A stretch of DNA of 64,000 bases from contig JAWNZC010000105.1 in NCBI GenBank assembly GCA_035771165.1, positions 594,001 to 658,000 of the forward strand. Reading direction: 5' to 3'. The notes below the pieces were generated by a model. It was given only the letters and a program-made list of their open reading frames with translations, had not been told where the DNA came from and did not search any database. Origin of the DNA: Paragorgia papillata (lineage: Eukaryota > Cnidaria > Anthozoa > Scleralcyonacea > Coralliidae). Below are positions 10,787 to 23,570 of the stretch, one piece after another (positions within the stretch are counted from its first letter, which is position 1; each line of letters starts with the position of its first letter). A program made the position numbers and the translations under genes.

Positions 10787-11135
10787 ATTGTGTTGATGAT
10801 GATGACAAAAACGACGAGAGTCATGCCATTGATGATGATAATGATAGCGATGATGATGGTGACGATGAGGATGATGATAGTGACGATTGCGGTGTTGGTG
10901 TTGGTGGTAGTGATCTTTTTTATAGTGATGATGATCGTGGTGGTGGTCGTAGTAGTGATGTTTATTGTGGTGGTGGTGGTGGTGGTAGTGATGATTGTGG
11001 TGATGTGATAATGAAGATTGTGGTGGTGGTGGTGGTGATAGTGAAGATGATTGTGGTGATGGAAGTGATGATGATTGTGGTGGTGGTGGTGGTGGTGGTA
11101 GTGGTAGTAAAGATGATGGTGCTGAGGGTGACTTG
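10787..11135 (+). repeat. GAT/GGT microsatellite inside the Academ-like gene
   Basis: Imperfect GATGAT and GGTGGT triplet arrays fill about 350 bp. In frame they give Asp-rich then Gly/Val-rich peptides, and His-rich peptides on the other strand; none should be read as a protein domain. The expansion sits between VYMFIRL (10.77 kb) and SIAQDLVYSASGG (11.19 kb) of the gene. Confidence 0.85.
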
Positions 11136-11993
11136 GGTACCGCAATGAGTCCATAAAAAAAGAAAACAACAACACCTTGTGGAAACTAGAGTGCTTAGCA
11201 TTGCACAGGATCTGGTGTATAGTGCGAGTGGAGGCCGAAGATGAACACCAAAACACGTTGGTCTTGGCTGTAGTCTTCATCAGGCAACGTGATCAAAGAA
11301 ACTAGTAGAACTGTTTCATAATGCCGGTCATACAATCAGCTACAGGGATGTTCGTCGAGTCGATACCGCCCTCGCCAAGCACATGTAGCAGGTACAAGAA
11401 AACAACTAGTACTACCACAGTTAATAAATTACCTTCATTATCGCGAGTGGGCCTCGCAAGAATATCTCCTTAACAACTTTTTCCCTATATCTTATATCTG
11501 CGCAAGTAAATAGATCATTAGCTAAACCTAGAGCATATGATCGGTCCATCTTAATCAGTTCGTTCCTAAGATTCTTAAGATGCTCCTGTTGACAGCAAAC
11601 AAACATAACAAATAACAATTAATAAAACAAACATTCCATTCCTAATTAAATCATCTACTACACACACACTTTCAACAATGAACACAGTGGTTTTTTTTGT
11701 CCATTTTACCGCCGACAACATTGATATCGACTAGGGAACACTTGATGGACAAAACACATTTCACGCAACACAGTATGCAGCCTGGCAAAGAGGGCCAGAA
11801 TCAGTTGATCTCCTTAAGAGCATTACACCGACTAAGAATGCAACTCTTACAGTTCCAGAGGAGATGAACACTATCTTACCTGCCTATATCAGAGAAGATA
11901 CTGCTGAACCACAGTTCAACAAAGATGTCAAGGAAGAATGGTTCAAACAATCAATCGAAGCTTGTCCATTGGTTTTAAAGGCAGAGGCAAGTT

Positions 11994-12285
11994 CAAGTTC
12001 AAGTTCAAGTTTATTTGCACAATATTAAATCTACATTACAATTACAATTAACATTAAAGAAATTAACAATATATATTTACAACATTTACCGGCAATAACA
12101 TTAAAGAAATCGTGCGCAGTAGACAAAGTAGCACTAGGCTTTCGAGTTATCTACTGCCTACGATAAATTACATTAATATAGAATAGAGTACAGACGTAAA
12201 AAGTGAATTAATTTATGGTTTACTGTTGATTTTGTAAAAGATTCATTTTGTAAAATTGATTAAATTTCCTATAAGTGGTGAGCAA
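11994..12285. repeat. SINE/LINE-tail-like insertion in the Academ-like gene
   Basis: Starts with AAGTTC hexamers repeated about four times (CAAGTTCAAGTTCAAGTTC) and interrupts coding between ACPLVLKAEA and MAFFRKRKNEDPK. A simple-repeat end and a non-coding body of about 290 bp suggest the tail of a small non-LTR element inserted in minus orientation. The exact target duplication was not resolved. Confidence 0.5.
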
Positions 12286-14963
12286 AGATATGGCATTTTT
12301 CCGTAAACGGAAAAATGAAGATCCGAAATCTGGCTGGACAATTTTTAATGAAAAACATTCTGAGACCAACCCCGAAGTAAGCACAATTGGTTATATGCCA
12401 ATCATACGCTCCCGCGCATAATATTGACACTTTAAACACCGTCGTAAAACGAATCGTACACGGTGCCGAATCGCTTAATCAGAAACACGTTGTGTTGACG
12501 GTTGATCAAGCTCTTTTCCGCCAACTGATGGAGCTTAAATGGGTGGTACCAGAGTATATGGTCAGCAACTAGGTCAGCACATCCAAGACTCTGGACTACC
12601 ACAACCATCTGGATAGAGAGTGGTATTTTAGGTCCATGAACCGTAGAGCGCGTGTTGGCGGGAAAAGACTACAACAAGGCCACCCGAGTCCACAAAATCA
12701 CTCTTCAGGCGATGTGGCAACTACTTCTTCCGCAACTTTTAGCCTTCACAGAAGAGGAAGACAACGAATGAGGAAGAATAATTTCTGAAACTGCTTGATC
12801 TGCTATCATCTGGCAGATACCGCATACTGTCATCCTTCATCGCACTCAAGAAGAAGACGAATCCTAATTTCGAGTACTGGTGGCAATTTATGGATATGGT
12901 CCGTATCCTTCTGCTGTTTATCTGGGCTCAAAGAATGATGATGGAATGTGGGCCCTACATCTGTGCCTTTCAGAAGATGCTGCCATACTTCTATCCTTAT
13001 GATCACACAAATTACGCGCGATGGGAGTGCTGTGTATCTTACAAATGAATCAGCTTCCGGAAGAAGTACAAACTGACTTTGACAAGGGAAACTGGGTCAT
13101 TAAAGGCTGTTCGATCACTAAATACGAGATCTGATTTAATAGGGACTGATCAAGAAAAGAGTCAAGATGGTACAGAAAAGAGAGATGGAGGAATAGTTGG
13201 CATTACCAGGACAGCAACAGCACTGAGTAGATGGACTCTGTCATATAACCATGTATATTGCTGCATTGACAAGAAAGATATACCATGTTGATAATGATGA
13301 CCAGATAACATACAACGAGTCAAACCCATCAAGAAAACTGCGGGATAACGCCGATGAAAATAAATTGCTCGAGTTGCTGCGTCAAGCAAACGTTTCCAAT
13401 GTCAACAAGCAGACAATGGTACCTGAAAGGTTGTTGAACATTGTCACCAAAGACGTGACAACAACACAAATAGAAGAGTCCCTGCTTAAACCAAACAGCC
13501 TTGGACACAAGGAATTAGTTACATTTGTGAAGGAAAGGTTTATGAAGCCCATTGAAGACGAGAATCCTAAGAAGCTCAGGCATCCTCTGCCCAAAAATAA
13601 AGTGCCCACATTTTCAACCCTTTATGAAGCCAAGAAGAAAGAGAATGAGAAGTCAGCCGCCCTCAAAGCTGACAGAAGCATCCTTCAACACATTATCACA
13701 GCATATGATCCTGGTACAAGAGTAGATTTGCCAAACATTCTCAGCCATGAATTAACGGCAGTTCCTCTGGCTATCGCAGATACTAATAGTCAGCTGCGCA
13801 CTGGAAATAAATCCATGACAACAGAGCTGTTTTCAAGTGGAATGGAACGTCCTCAGGTCATGCCAATCGCACGACGATCTACATTAGTGGTGGATGGTCA
13901 AGCATTAGTCATGGCTTAGGGAGAACTTCAGAATGCAACACATTTGAAGATTTGGCAGGTAAATTTGTGAAAGCTGTACTTATCTCTGGGAAGGACTTTG
14001 AACAAATAGATGTAACATTCGACAGATACAGGAAAACGTCAATCAAGTGCGCAACCAGAAAGAAGAATACCAGAGGCCTAGCACCGATCCGAAGAGTTAT
14101 TGAAAATGGCTCTGTACCTTTGCCTAAGTCATGGTCTAACTTTATTGCTCTTGATGAAAACAAGGCAGATGTACAGAAAAGCTTCTTGCAAAAGCCCCAA
14201 CCAACAAAGTCATTATTGTCGCTGGAGGATTCGAGAAGGAAAATACAGTGAAGTATTCCCACCCAAAATGGACATCACAGCGCTAAAAGGTTTGCATGAA
14301 GAGGCAGACACCCGAATGATTTTACATTGTGCACACTCGGATGTAGAATTCCTTGTTGTCTCATGTCAATATACAGATGTGTTCCTCCTTTTAGTTGCGC
14401 ACTTCGACAAAATGAGATGCAAGTAGCTGTGGATGAGAGCTGGGACATCTAAAAAGCCTAAGTATCTATCCATTCACACAATTCACGAGCGTCTAAATCG
14501 CACAATTCCGGAAGTGGAAACAATTATTTCCTTTCATGAGACAACAGGCTGTGATACAATCTCCTACTTTGCTGGCCATAGCAAGAAACCGTCATGGAAG
14601 ACGTTCACACAACACCACATGCTGCTGAGAAACCTTGGAAATGGTGACCTGGATGATACGACAGTGGTAACTGATGAAGACAGTTGCAAGAGACTATGAG
14701 ACCTACTTCCAGAGACTATGGGCTGGACTAAACTGAATGAAAATCTGGTATCCAAGTTGATGTCTCTAGCTCCCGTACCCAAAAGTTGCGATGAGATGGT
14801 TAAATGTGGCTGCAAGTGTGGATGCAAATAAAAAAAGTGCAGCTGCCGAAATGTGGGACTGCCTTGCACAGGAGCATGTAAATGCAGAAGCACTACAGAC
14901 AGTTGCTGCCACAATGATGCTAATATGCTGTCGTTATCGGAAACCAGGAACATTGAATAGTAC

Positions 14964-16602
14964 AGTAGAATTAAAGTAATTTAGCATCCTTTAATACACT
15001 TTTAGTATAAGTTTGTTGAAACAGATTCTCCTGTACAGGATAAGGGAAGATATGTCAAATATCAAGAATATTTTCCTAGTGCCACGGTGCGTTTGACAAG
15101 ATGCTGACATCAGAACATACGTACGTGACCATACATAATATGTGAAGCCCAGATACTACCAAAAATGTTGTTTTAATTAACAACAATCAGCCATAGACAG
15201 CTAAATAAAATATTTATCTGAAAATGGCAAAAAAAGAGTATGAAAATTTCAGGGATATTTCAGATATTTGTTATAATGTCGACAATGAAGAAACGCATGG
15301 ATTATCTAGTACCGTGGCGTTCTTGCCACTAAGTAAAAAGTAAAACTGTATAGGAATGTTAGTGGACCAATATAAATATTTCAATATTCCCCTCTTTTTT
15401 GAGACATCGCACACAAGCACTAACTGCACTTATAGCATTCTTTTTAGGAGTCACGTGACCAGAAATTCACGTTATCACCATGCAGCAAAAACAAAATCCC
15501 CTACATATGTCACCTGCTGATTTGGGTAAAATTCCAGCTACTTTAGAATTTTATGTAGCGAGATACAACACACAGCCTCGTTTTCATTTCTTGATTACGT
15601 ATGTGAATAAAAAATGCTGATTTATAAGGTCAAAATTACCGAATCAAATTTGGTAAACAAAATTTTCGTGTTCAGCACATAATTTCCGTATAGAAAAAGG
15701 TGTTCACCTACATTTCCTCGCATTTGCCGACAGAAGTCCAGTTCTGGGAAAGTTATCCCAGTCTATAGTAATTGTGGTGAGCTGCAAGCCAGTTTCTGCC
15801 ATGAGTGACTGAGCCTTTATAGGTTCTGCTTAGTCTGCTTTGTAGAGACCTCTTAATTCGGCTCCAACACAAGGAATAGCAAGTTTATAATATCGAGCTG
15901 TATAGCCATATAGAAAACTAGAAATACAAATCAGAAAGGTTTAAAAGGTTGGCATTAAGCTGAATTTAAATACTCATTAAGGAAGAGTAATGGTCCGAGC
16001 GTAGGTCCTTCGTCAAAGAGAAATTTGTACTGACAATACAATTTTTTTGTAAATTTTACTACACTACTCTCTTTCTCTTTGATGAAGGACCTTCGCTCAA
16101 AATGGTTAAACCTAACCTTGATCCTAACCCTCTAATCTAACTATAATTTTAGATCAGTTTTAATCGAAATATCATTATGCTTCATATTATGACAAAAAGT
16201 CAGTCAAAAGCCATCGATATACCAGGTCTGGTAGTCATACTGCTCTTCGGTTGAACTAATTTAACAACATCAATCAGAATGGCAGCACCCATGACAAAAT
16301 TCAACGCATTGCCAACATTTGCAAATTGTGCACTTCTTCAAACAGTCAGAGTATCCTTTTAAAAAGTTGATATACAGCTGAAATACCCACAAAGCAGGTT
16401 TAAAATTGACGCAATGTTAATGTGAAGTCAGGGAACTAATTTCTTCCCTCGTGTTTTCCTGAAACTCTTTCTCGTTGGTGGGTTTTCCCTGTGATGATTA
16501 AAAGACTTGAGAGTCTAATGCAGCTTAGAAATGGTTAAAGAGTCATTGTCAACCGCGATGCTTTGCGTAATGTAATTTCTAATTGTTTGTCTTTGCTATT
16601 AG
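14964..16602. other. Intergenic DNA with a 102-bp hairpin
   Basis: No gene is supported. Arms at 15997-16023 and 16072-16098 (GAGCGTAGGTCCTTCG and its near-complement CGAAGGACCTTCGCTC) form an imperfect hairpin. The same GAAGG.CCTTCGCTC motif occurs at 3424-3437. An ATG frame at 16279-16350 ending at a GT could be a first exon of the following gene, but its phase does not fit. Confidence 0.5.
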
Positions 16603-19600
16603 GCTTTCCAGTTAATTCAACGCCAGTTGGTAAACTAAAAAGAAGACCCCTGTATATTGATGCTTCTCCCATTCAAGATGAACCTAGTCAAGATGTGTAA
16701 GTAAACAAAAAATCTAGAATGATAACGTTGGTAATTTGATAATTCTGCGATTGTTTACTAATTTGTTATGATGTAATCTGTCCTTTTTACAGAACCATGG
16801 ATGTCACTGGCATTTCAGGTCTAGACATCAGCAGAGTTGAAAGCCTGTCTGTTACACTCAATCCTGAATTTGGAATGTATGATGGCGAGATTTCGTCTGA
16901 TTCTTTGAGTGAAGATTCCGAATTTGATGAAACAAGGTAAATTATGAATTTCTTGAGTCTAGTTGAGGGATTGTTAATTGTTTATACATATTTAATATTA
17001 ATGAATCTTTCAAGCCTGGTGTTTCCTTGAACATAAGAACCAAATGGAAATAATTTATTGTTTCTGTATAAATTCTGTTGGAGCCAAACTTGCATACATA
17101 GATGTAGCCATGAAATATATTTGATAGATATATGATTGCTTATGTTTATGTTAATTTACTGTTGTTGGATTTTTTATGCACAGTTCTATTTCAAGTGAAT
17201 TGAGGTCAGCAACAACATATGAATCAAGTGATGATGGCACTGAGAATGATGAGTTGTAAGTCCCAGTAAAATCACCAGTGTAAGCAGGCCTTTAGATTGC
17301 TATACTAGCTGTAAAAATACTAGAAAAAAATACTGAACCCACATGTAGGAATCAAGCCCACAACTTTTCTGAACACCAGTTGGTTCACAAATGTTTGATT
17401 CTTATCAGGGACTCAGGATTTCTCCTGGGATTTTTACAGGTAGTATAGCAAACTATGAGAAGTTAGGTATTGTTTTAACAACCATTTACCATGTCTGCAT
17501 TTATATTAATGCTAATCTCAAAAAGATTTCTTATCAGACTCTTTGGATTAAATTAGATTCCAGCTGTTTCTTGCAATGTAATAGATTATTGGCATTATCA
17601 TTTTAGGAGTTGGAGTTGACCACCAAAATCAATGTATAGGAAGAAATAGAATTACCATATTGTCTTACAGTATAGTGTTACTGTAAATGTAGTTAGCTTT
17701 TGATCAATCTTCAAAGTAAACGAATATCTATTATGTAAAATAAAAATTCTCATATATATATTATTTTCTTTTCCATTTTTTGTAGTGATGTATTGGAAGA
17801 AGGACATGACAATGATGCAACACTTACTGCATCTGAAGGCAACTCTATAGATGGTTCATCGTCTACGAAAGGGGAAGAAGATATGGACATCAGCTATCTA
17901 GAAGATTGTGTCAGCATTGAGACCCAGCATGGTCCAGAGACAAGAGACGAATGGATAGAACGACTGATGACAGAGTTGAAGGGAAAATTTGGTGGAATAA
18001 ACAGCACTGGCAAAGAGAGTGATTTATATAACAACCACATGCACAAAGACCGGGTAGTTGTTGATGTTGACATTCTTTTAGAGATGTTTAAGAAATGTCG
18101 ACTTGCGACATGCTCTGCACAGGGTGAGGTTGAAAGATGGTATATTGAAGGTGGTGTGTTGAAAGTGACTTGGTCGTGTTCAAATGGTCACACTGCTTAT
18201 TGGACATCATCAAAAGTGTTATGTGAGAAGAAAGGACAGAAGATTTTTGTCAATACTTTGCTGTTGGCAGCTGGGATTCTAATTACTGGTAACAATTTTG
18301 AGAAGGTGACCCTGTTATGTAAATTTCTTGGAATTGGCTTTATCTCTGCATCAACATTTCACAGAATCCAAAGGTGCTATGTTGTGCCTGAAGTGAAATG
18401 CCTCTGGGAAGAAATGAAGAAAGAAATTTGGACAGTCCTAAGAAACGAGCCTGTGGTTTTATGTGGAGATGGGAGAAATGATTCTCCAGGTCATAGTGCA
18501 AAATATTGTACGTATGTCCTAATGGAGCAGTTTCTGAATGTTATTGTTGACATTGAGGTAATCGACAAACGTGAAACCGGTGGTGTCTCTACAAACATGG
18601 AAGTTTTTGGTTTAAAGAAGATTCTAGAGAGGATTGTGGGAAAGTTGGTGGTGAATGAAATTGTAACTGATGCATCTGCAGCAGTAATTGCTTTAGTCAG
18701 GAAAATGAAAGGTAATTATATTTTATAAACTAATCACTCTACTATTACCGTATTTTCTGGGTGATAACCCACATGGCGTATAACCTGCACAGCAACAAAT
18801 ATGTCACTTTTGGAAAAATAAATCAGCGTATTACCCGCGCCATCGGATAACCTTCAGCTGCTAATAATAGGTTTGGGCAAGGGAGCACACCAGACTGACT
18901 TGTATTTTTTCTTTGTTCGGCGTTCATTTATATTCAGCCATTTTGAATAATGCAGTATATCATTATTAGCGTATCGCAGGCGCGGGCTACGGGGCCGAAG
19001 GAAACCAGAGTGCGTTCCGAAAATGAAATAACCGGGCCGTAGCCCACGCCTGCGATACGCTAATGAATATACCACATTACTCAAATTGGCTGAATATAAA
19101 TGAAGGAACGCTGAACAAAGAAGAAGAAATACAGGTCAGTCTGGTGTTTTCCCTTGGTTTGGGACCACAAAATTAAAAAAAAGTACAGTACCAGTAGTTG
19201 AAAGATGAAAGTAGAATCCGTGGTCTCCGGTCTTTCAACAGATTACCCACACCACCCTATTACCCACACTAATTATGTTTCCTAGCAAAATTAAGAGATA
19301 ACCCGCGGGTTATCACCCAGAAAATACGGTATGTCTAATATAATCCAGTTACACCAGCATGATTCCAAATGCAGTGGATATAAAATGGCTGACTCTCTTT
19401 CTAGACAAGTATCCAGATCACTTCTCCCACCTTTTTCATGCCTTGGACATTTGGCACAAGACAGTGAAATTGACAAAGAAGCTTGCAAAGGTAATTATTA
19501 ATATGTTCCAATTGCACATGTCCAATTTTACAGTACTTAATGTGTATGTGTTTTCAAGTGTGTGTATGTAAATTGTAGGCATGTATACATATAAGAACAC

Positions 19601-21115
19601 AACCATTCATTTGAATCATTTCAATTAATTTAGGCAGCTAAAGTGAAGGGATGCGAGGCAGTGTCCGAATGGTCCGAACCAATCAGAAACCACTTTTGGT
19701 ACATTGCAGAACACTGTAATGGTGATGTAGAAGTGTTAAAGGTAATTAGTTTGACAAGTTGTAGTCAAATCAGGTGTTCGCTACATACACATTACAATAT
19801 CCCAATGCAACATGTGAAGTTTCAGAGTAAACAAAATGTCTATTTAGGTTATTTGGTGTCATAGTCATCGAGGGAGTACAGTAAATATTGCAGGAGTAGA
19901 CTGATAATTGTCAATCAGTCATATTTAGGATCATTCATGTGGAAGAAAATAAGTCACGACTTAATTAAGATGCATCCTTTTTAATTCTCAAACACACCCA
20001 TATGATATAATTGACCCTTTCTAATAAACTGACACTCTTTTTGGACCAGCTTTCAAACTCTGTTCTTATGTAATTCACTGCTTATTTTAGTCACACAGGC
20101 ATGTTCACGACTTATTTTCGTCTGTATAAATGGACCTGATGCCTTTTTAAAAAGTGGGTTTACCATAAATGAATATTTTTTTATGAAGGTAATTGTTATT
20201 GAAAATTTAAGAGTACTAATACATGTATTTTATAATATTCTGCAATCAATTTAGGATAGTTGGTTTGGAGTGTTGCACCATGTTGCTGGGGAACATGAAT
20301 GGGTTGATGGCGAGTGTAACCATGGTCCATTGGTTGCAACAGAGACAGATAAGACATTTCTAGACAAAAATTCCAAAGCCCTAGAAGCCATACGAAAAGT
20401 GGTTATTGACCCCAGGTTCCTGAATACTTTGCATCATTATGTGACATTTAGGTACTTTTATCAATGTTTTGATAAATAGTTATTAATGTTATCATTGATC
20501 TTTATTACAAAGTTGTTGTTTTTTACTTCTTCAATATCCCATGTAGGCATACCAGCAGGCTGGAAAATTTCAACTCAATGTTGCTAAAATATGCACCAAA
20601 AAGAGTGGGTTTTCAGTAAGTATGAAGTGAACCTTTTGTTATTTTGTTACCCCTGTTTTCTTTCTGATATTTTGATATCTACTATGCTTTTTAGGAATGA
20701 AGCATTTTTGGCAAGAACATTGGTAGCTGCAATTGATCACAACATCCATGTGTCCAGAAAGCCATCTCTGAGTTTGAGTGGTAACCTAAAGCACCACAAG
20801 ATATACAGTAAAAGGTCCAAAAACTGGAGAATTGGAGTTGTTAAGCAGGGAAAATGTTATGATTTTTGGCCCACTCTTACATCAAGAATATTACAGAAGA
20901 GGATAGCTGATGACACAGCTGTTCTTAGGAAAATTGTTACTCCAAGTGCTCACCCACGAAACATTGCACCATCCATTGCAATGAAACCCATACCAAAGAC
21001 CGTCGACCTTGTACATAAATCATTATCCCGGTTTTCTAAGGTTTCTTCATTTGGTTCTGAAGAAGCATCTGAAGCATGTTCTTCAGTCACAGAGGAGTCA
21101 GAAAGTCAAACATAA
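16603..21115 (+). CDS. DDE-transposase-like gene, at least 8 exons, intact
   Basis: Exons 16603-16696, 16793-16936, 17184-17255, 17786-18711, 19375-19490, 19634-19741, 20255-20451, 20547-20615 and 20695-21115 all join in phase across GT-AG introns without a stop. The N-terminus is acidic and Ser-rich. The core holds WSCSNGHTAYW, LLLAAGILITGNNF, LCGDGRNDSPGHSAKYCTY, IVTDAS, HALDIWHKTVKL, then HTSRLENFNSMLLKYAPKRV and ARTLVAAIDHN. GDG/D, TD and LEN are candidate DDE residues of an RNase H-fold transposase; similar proteins are widespread in fish and cnidarians, sometimes THAP-linked. The C-terminal tail is Ser-rich. The upstream first exon is unresolved (incoming phase 1 is needed). An intact, many-exon frame suggests a domesticated gene; a living intron-rich transposon is the alternative. 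Relatives: the fragment at 45.4-45.9 kb. Confidence 0.75.
18746..19331. mobile_element. MITE/foldback element with TA target site, in an intron
   Basis: TACCGTATTTTCTGGGTGAT at the left matches the complement of ATCACCCAGAAAATACGGTA at the right; both ends include TA, consistent with a TA duplication. Inside, a second long inverted repeat (GCGTATCGCAGGCGCGGGCT against AGCCCACGCCTGCGATACGC) makes most of the ~585 bp fold on itself. No coding. It lies in the intron between exons 18711 and 19375 of the DDE-like gene, so it is younger than the gene. Confidence 0.85.
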
Positions 21116-22233
21116 TATATTTGTCACTGATACTATGTTTAACTCTTTACTGGGTAGTGGCAGCTATCAGTTTTACTGTGGCTTTTCAAGGAAAGACCTC
21201 CAACCTGGTGAAGGGTTATTAAACTGGTGTAACAGGGTTTAAAATGCATATTACAGTAATATACACTTTGGAGCCTTGGGACAGGAAGTTACAGTAATCA
21301 CCATTAGCACACTTGTTACAAAATCCAGTGCTTTATGGTTGCATTTACATGTAATTAATGCATGTTTTAAACATGTTATAAACAGTTTATAATTCGATAT
21401 TATATTGCTAACTTAAATAACTTTCTAGTTCAATTGGCAATTTCAATCTCCTAAAACTATTAAATTGTCTAATTTCATATTGTAAGAGGAATGGGGAGAA
21501 TCTGGACATTTGCCGGTGGAAGTAAAAATTCTATCGAAAATAAACATGCGTGTGTGTACAGTAGTTTTACAAACATTTAGATTATGAGCTCAAAATTTAT
21601 CTGAGGTGATAGTTGATGAGGGTTAAGCCCGAGTCAGCTCCTAGTATCATCTCATAGAAATTGAGAACAAATAATCTAATTGTGTTAGTAGAAACTAACC
21701 TGTGATTCTTAGGTATTCGAAATTATTTCAAAAACAAAGCAAAACCGTTTTTAGTTTGAAACAAATTCTATCTGGACTGCATCATTCTCGACTCACACTA
21801 CTGTACTTGTACAGGGACTGCACAAGGACTGGTTCATACTCGTCATCTGTTGATGAATAGATAGTGAGTAGCTGAGCCAATCATATTGCAGTACTTGCAA
21901 TAGTACAGTGTACTGGTAAATTTCTACTAATATCATTGTCTACGATAATTGTAAAACTACCTATGCACATGTGTTATTTTGGCTGGTATTTTAAATTCCA
22001 TCCACAATTATATGGTTTCTCCCCCACCCCCAAGAGATATAATAATTATGCAATGTTTACCAAATAAGCCATAACTACTGGTATTAACTAAATAGGCCAT
22101 GAGTATTACAAACAATTTCTCTGAGCTTGTGAATTAATTACTTAGTATATCAACAAATTATTTGTTATAATTTATGTGAAGGTTCAAAGTATATAAATTA
22201 TGTAACCATTATCTGCTGTCAATTGCAATTGTT
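21116..22233. other. AT-rich intergenic DNA
   Basis: Between the plus-strand DDE-like gene and the convergent minus-strand CXC/P2X7-C gene. No gene or element recognised. Confidence 0.45.
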
Positions 22234-23570
22234 TCATGCTCTTCGGAATCCCATGTATATGCCATCTTCAGCAGGGTAGATTTGCCTTATTGCCAATACG
22301 ACACAAGAGGGGCATACCTTTCTATTTCCCCTCCCTAACTTCTTGTACCTCCATAGGATGTATTGCCGATATGCTGCTTTTCTAAAGCTATTCGTGGAAT
22401 AATCTGGATCTTCAGCTCGAATATCACATCGCCCTCTTATTGCCATGATAAGGACATCTCTATCAGTGCAGGTATTTTGAAAGGTAATAAAGGATGTGAG
22501 ACATCTGATCTTCCCACAGCATTTGTTTTCTTCCTCACTTGGCATTGGGCGGCAAACACCACAAGTACACCATGGAGGGCAGGTTGGTGGCAATGTAGGT
22601 ATAGCACCCCCAAATTTAACAATATTCTTGGCATAGTCCAAACTACCTTTGCCATTTGATAATAACTCCAGAAGAACATTGTCCTTTTGATTTTCGTTTA
22701 ATGTTCCAATGAATTCCTAAAAAAGGGAAAAGGTCTATCTTTATTGGAACAGCTATACTTCCTATACTGTAAGATGGATGTGCAGTTTTTGGTAGTGTGG
22801 TTCAGCATTTTCAATGAATTGTACCCTTTCATGATTAATTTACATAAGAAAAAAGAAGTAACTAGCTTACATAAACTATAGGCTACAGTATATAGTATTT
22901 CATTATCATGCAACTTGCATGCATTGCAGGGGTTCAGCAATTTGCTTCTGATGTGTCTCATTGCTCATTTATACTAAGAAAGTATAGAAATAAGCCAAGT
23001 AAGAAAGCTAGCTAAAAGGATTTAATTAATGAATTAATGTTTCATTTACTGCCATAAATGAAATATATATATATATATATTTATATAACACATCGTTTCG
23101 ACGCAGTGGAACTTACCGCAATCTGCTGTTTTGCTTCTTCCAAGGCGATGTTGTGTCGTTCAAACGCATTTCGACCCGCGTTACTATTCGAAGGCCCAGT
23201 TTTACCACTAGCAGTGGAGTCCTTGTTCTTACAGCCTGCCTTTTTAGTGCCACACTTACACTGTTAGGCACAACGAATACCTTCGTCGCGGCAAGGACAA
23301 CCACGTTTCTTTCTGCCACTGCCCTTGCTGCAAGTATTTTTGCAACTACAAAACTGAAAATGAATCACATACACAACATTACTTTAGTGAAATATTTCAC
23401 GGTTTCAAATGGGAGTTTGATAAGTGGAGCAAGGTTACTGTATTTTTATATAAGATCATGACACTCACTTCAGTTCGACCCGGTGGTCGTTCTGCGAGAA
23501 TATTTGATGGTCCGGCTTGTTGATCGCCAACGAAATCGCCAACGCCAACGAAATTGAAATTAAATAGCAT
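22234..23570 (-). pseudogene. CXC + P2X7 C-domain protein gene with one premature stop
   Basis: Three minus-strand exons join exactly in phase 0: 23570-23469 (ATG, MLFNFNFVGVGDF..., donor GTGAGT), 23353-23117 and 22716-22234. Exon 2 encodes a CXC-type cysteine-rich domain (FCSCKNTCSKGS, RGCPCRDEG, QCKCGTKKAGC) and a helical linker. Exon 3 encodes CGVCRPM...CC..CLTS, FRKAAYRQYILWRY, LGRGNRKVCPSCVV and IYMGF, the P2X7 intracellular 'ballast' domain, a Cys/His zinc-binding module found alone or fused in invertebrates. Length would be 273 codons. A TAA at 23264-23266, inside the CXC domain, is the only break. It could be a recent nonsense allele, a sequencing error or an edited/alternative transcript; membrane channel segments are absent, so this is not a P2X receptor. 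Confidence 0.75.

Larger units (their letters stand above)
9694..14963 (+). pseudogene. Academ-like DNA transposon gene, decayed
   Basis: A single long gene is visible through many frame changes. It starts MEERVNLKRSAPSC, followed by zinc-like CIICQ and HKSCYANFT, and a second CSVTTF...YHPNCYKKF pair. The middle part (ADNIDI, FHATQYAAWQRGP, LTVDQALFRQLMELKW) follows at 11.69-12.57 kb. Next come the XPG-I-like block HEEADTRMILH (acidic EAD at 14301-14309), SCQYTDVFLLLVAHF, and the FHETTGCDTISYFAGHSKK block (Asp codon 14553-14555). A cysteine-rich C-terminus (VKCGCKCGCK, CSCRNVGLPC) completes it. XPG nuclease plus CXC is the Academ superfamily layout. Stops (for example 14424-14426), frameshifts, a microsatellite and a SINE-like insertion break it. 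No terminal inverted repeats were found around it. Confidence 0.75.

Noticed and set aside
10780..11280. Minus-strand His/Thr-rich open frame and plus-strand Asp-, Gly- and Val-rich frames
   Set aside because: All are translations of the GAT/GGT microsatellite; no domain-like sequence.
16279..16350. First coding exon of the DDE-like gene
   Set aside because: It ends in phase 0, but the next exon needs one incoming base; the only open reading of the second exon does not fit.
22234..22716. P2X purinergic receptor channel gene
   Set aside because: Only the P2X7 C-terminal ballast-type domain is present; no transmembrane or extracellular receptor exons.
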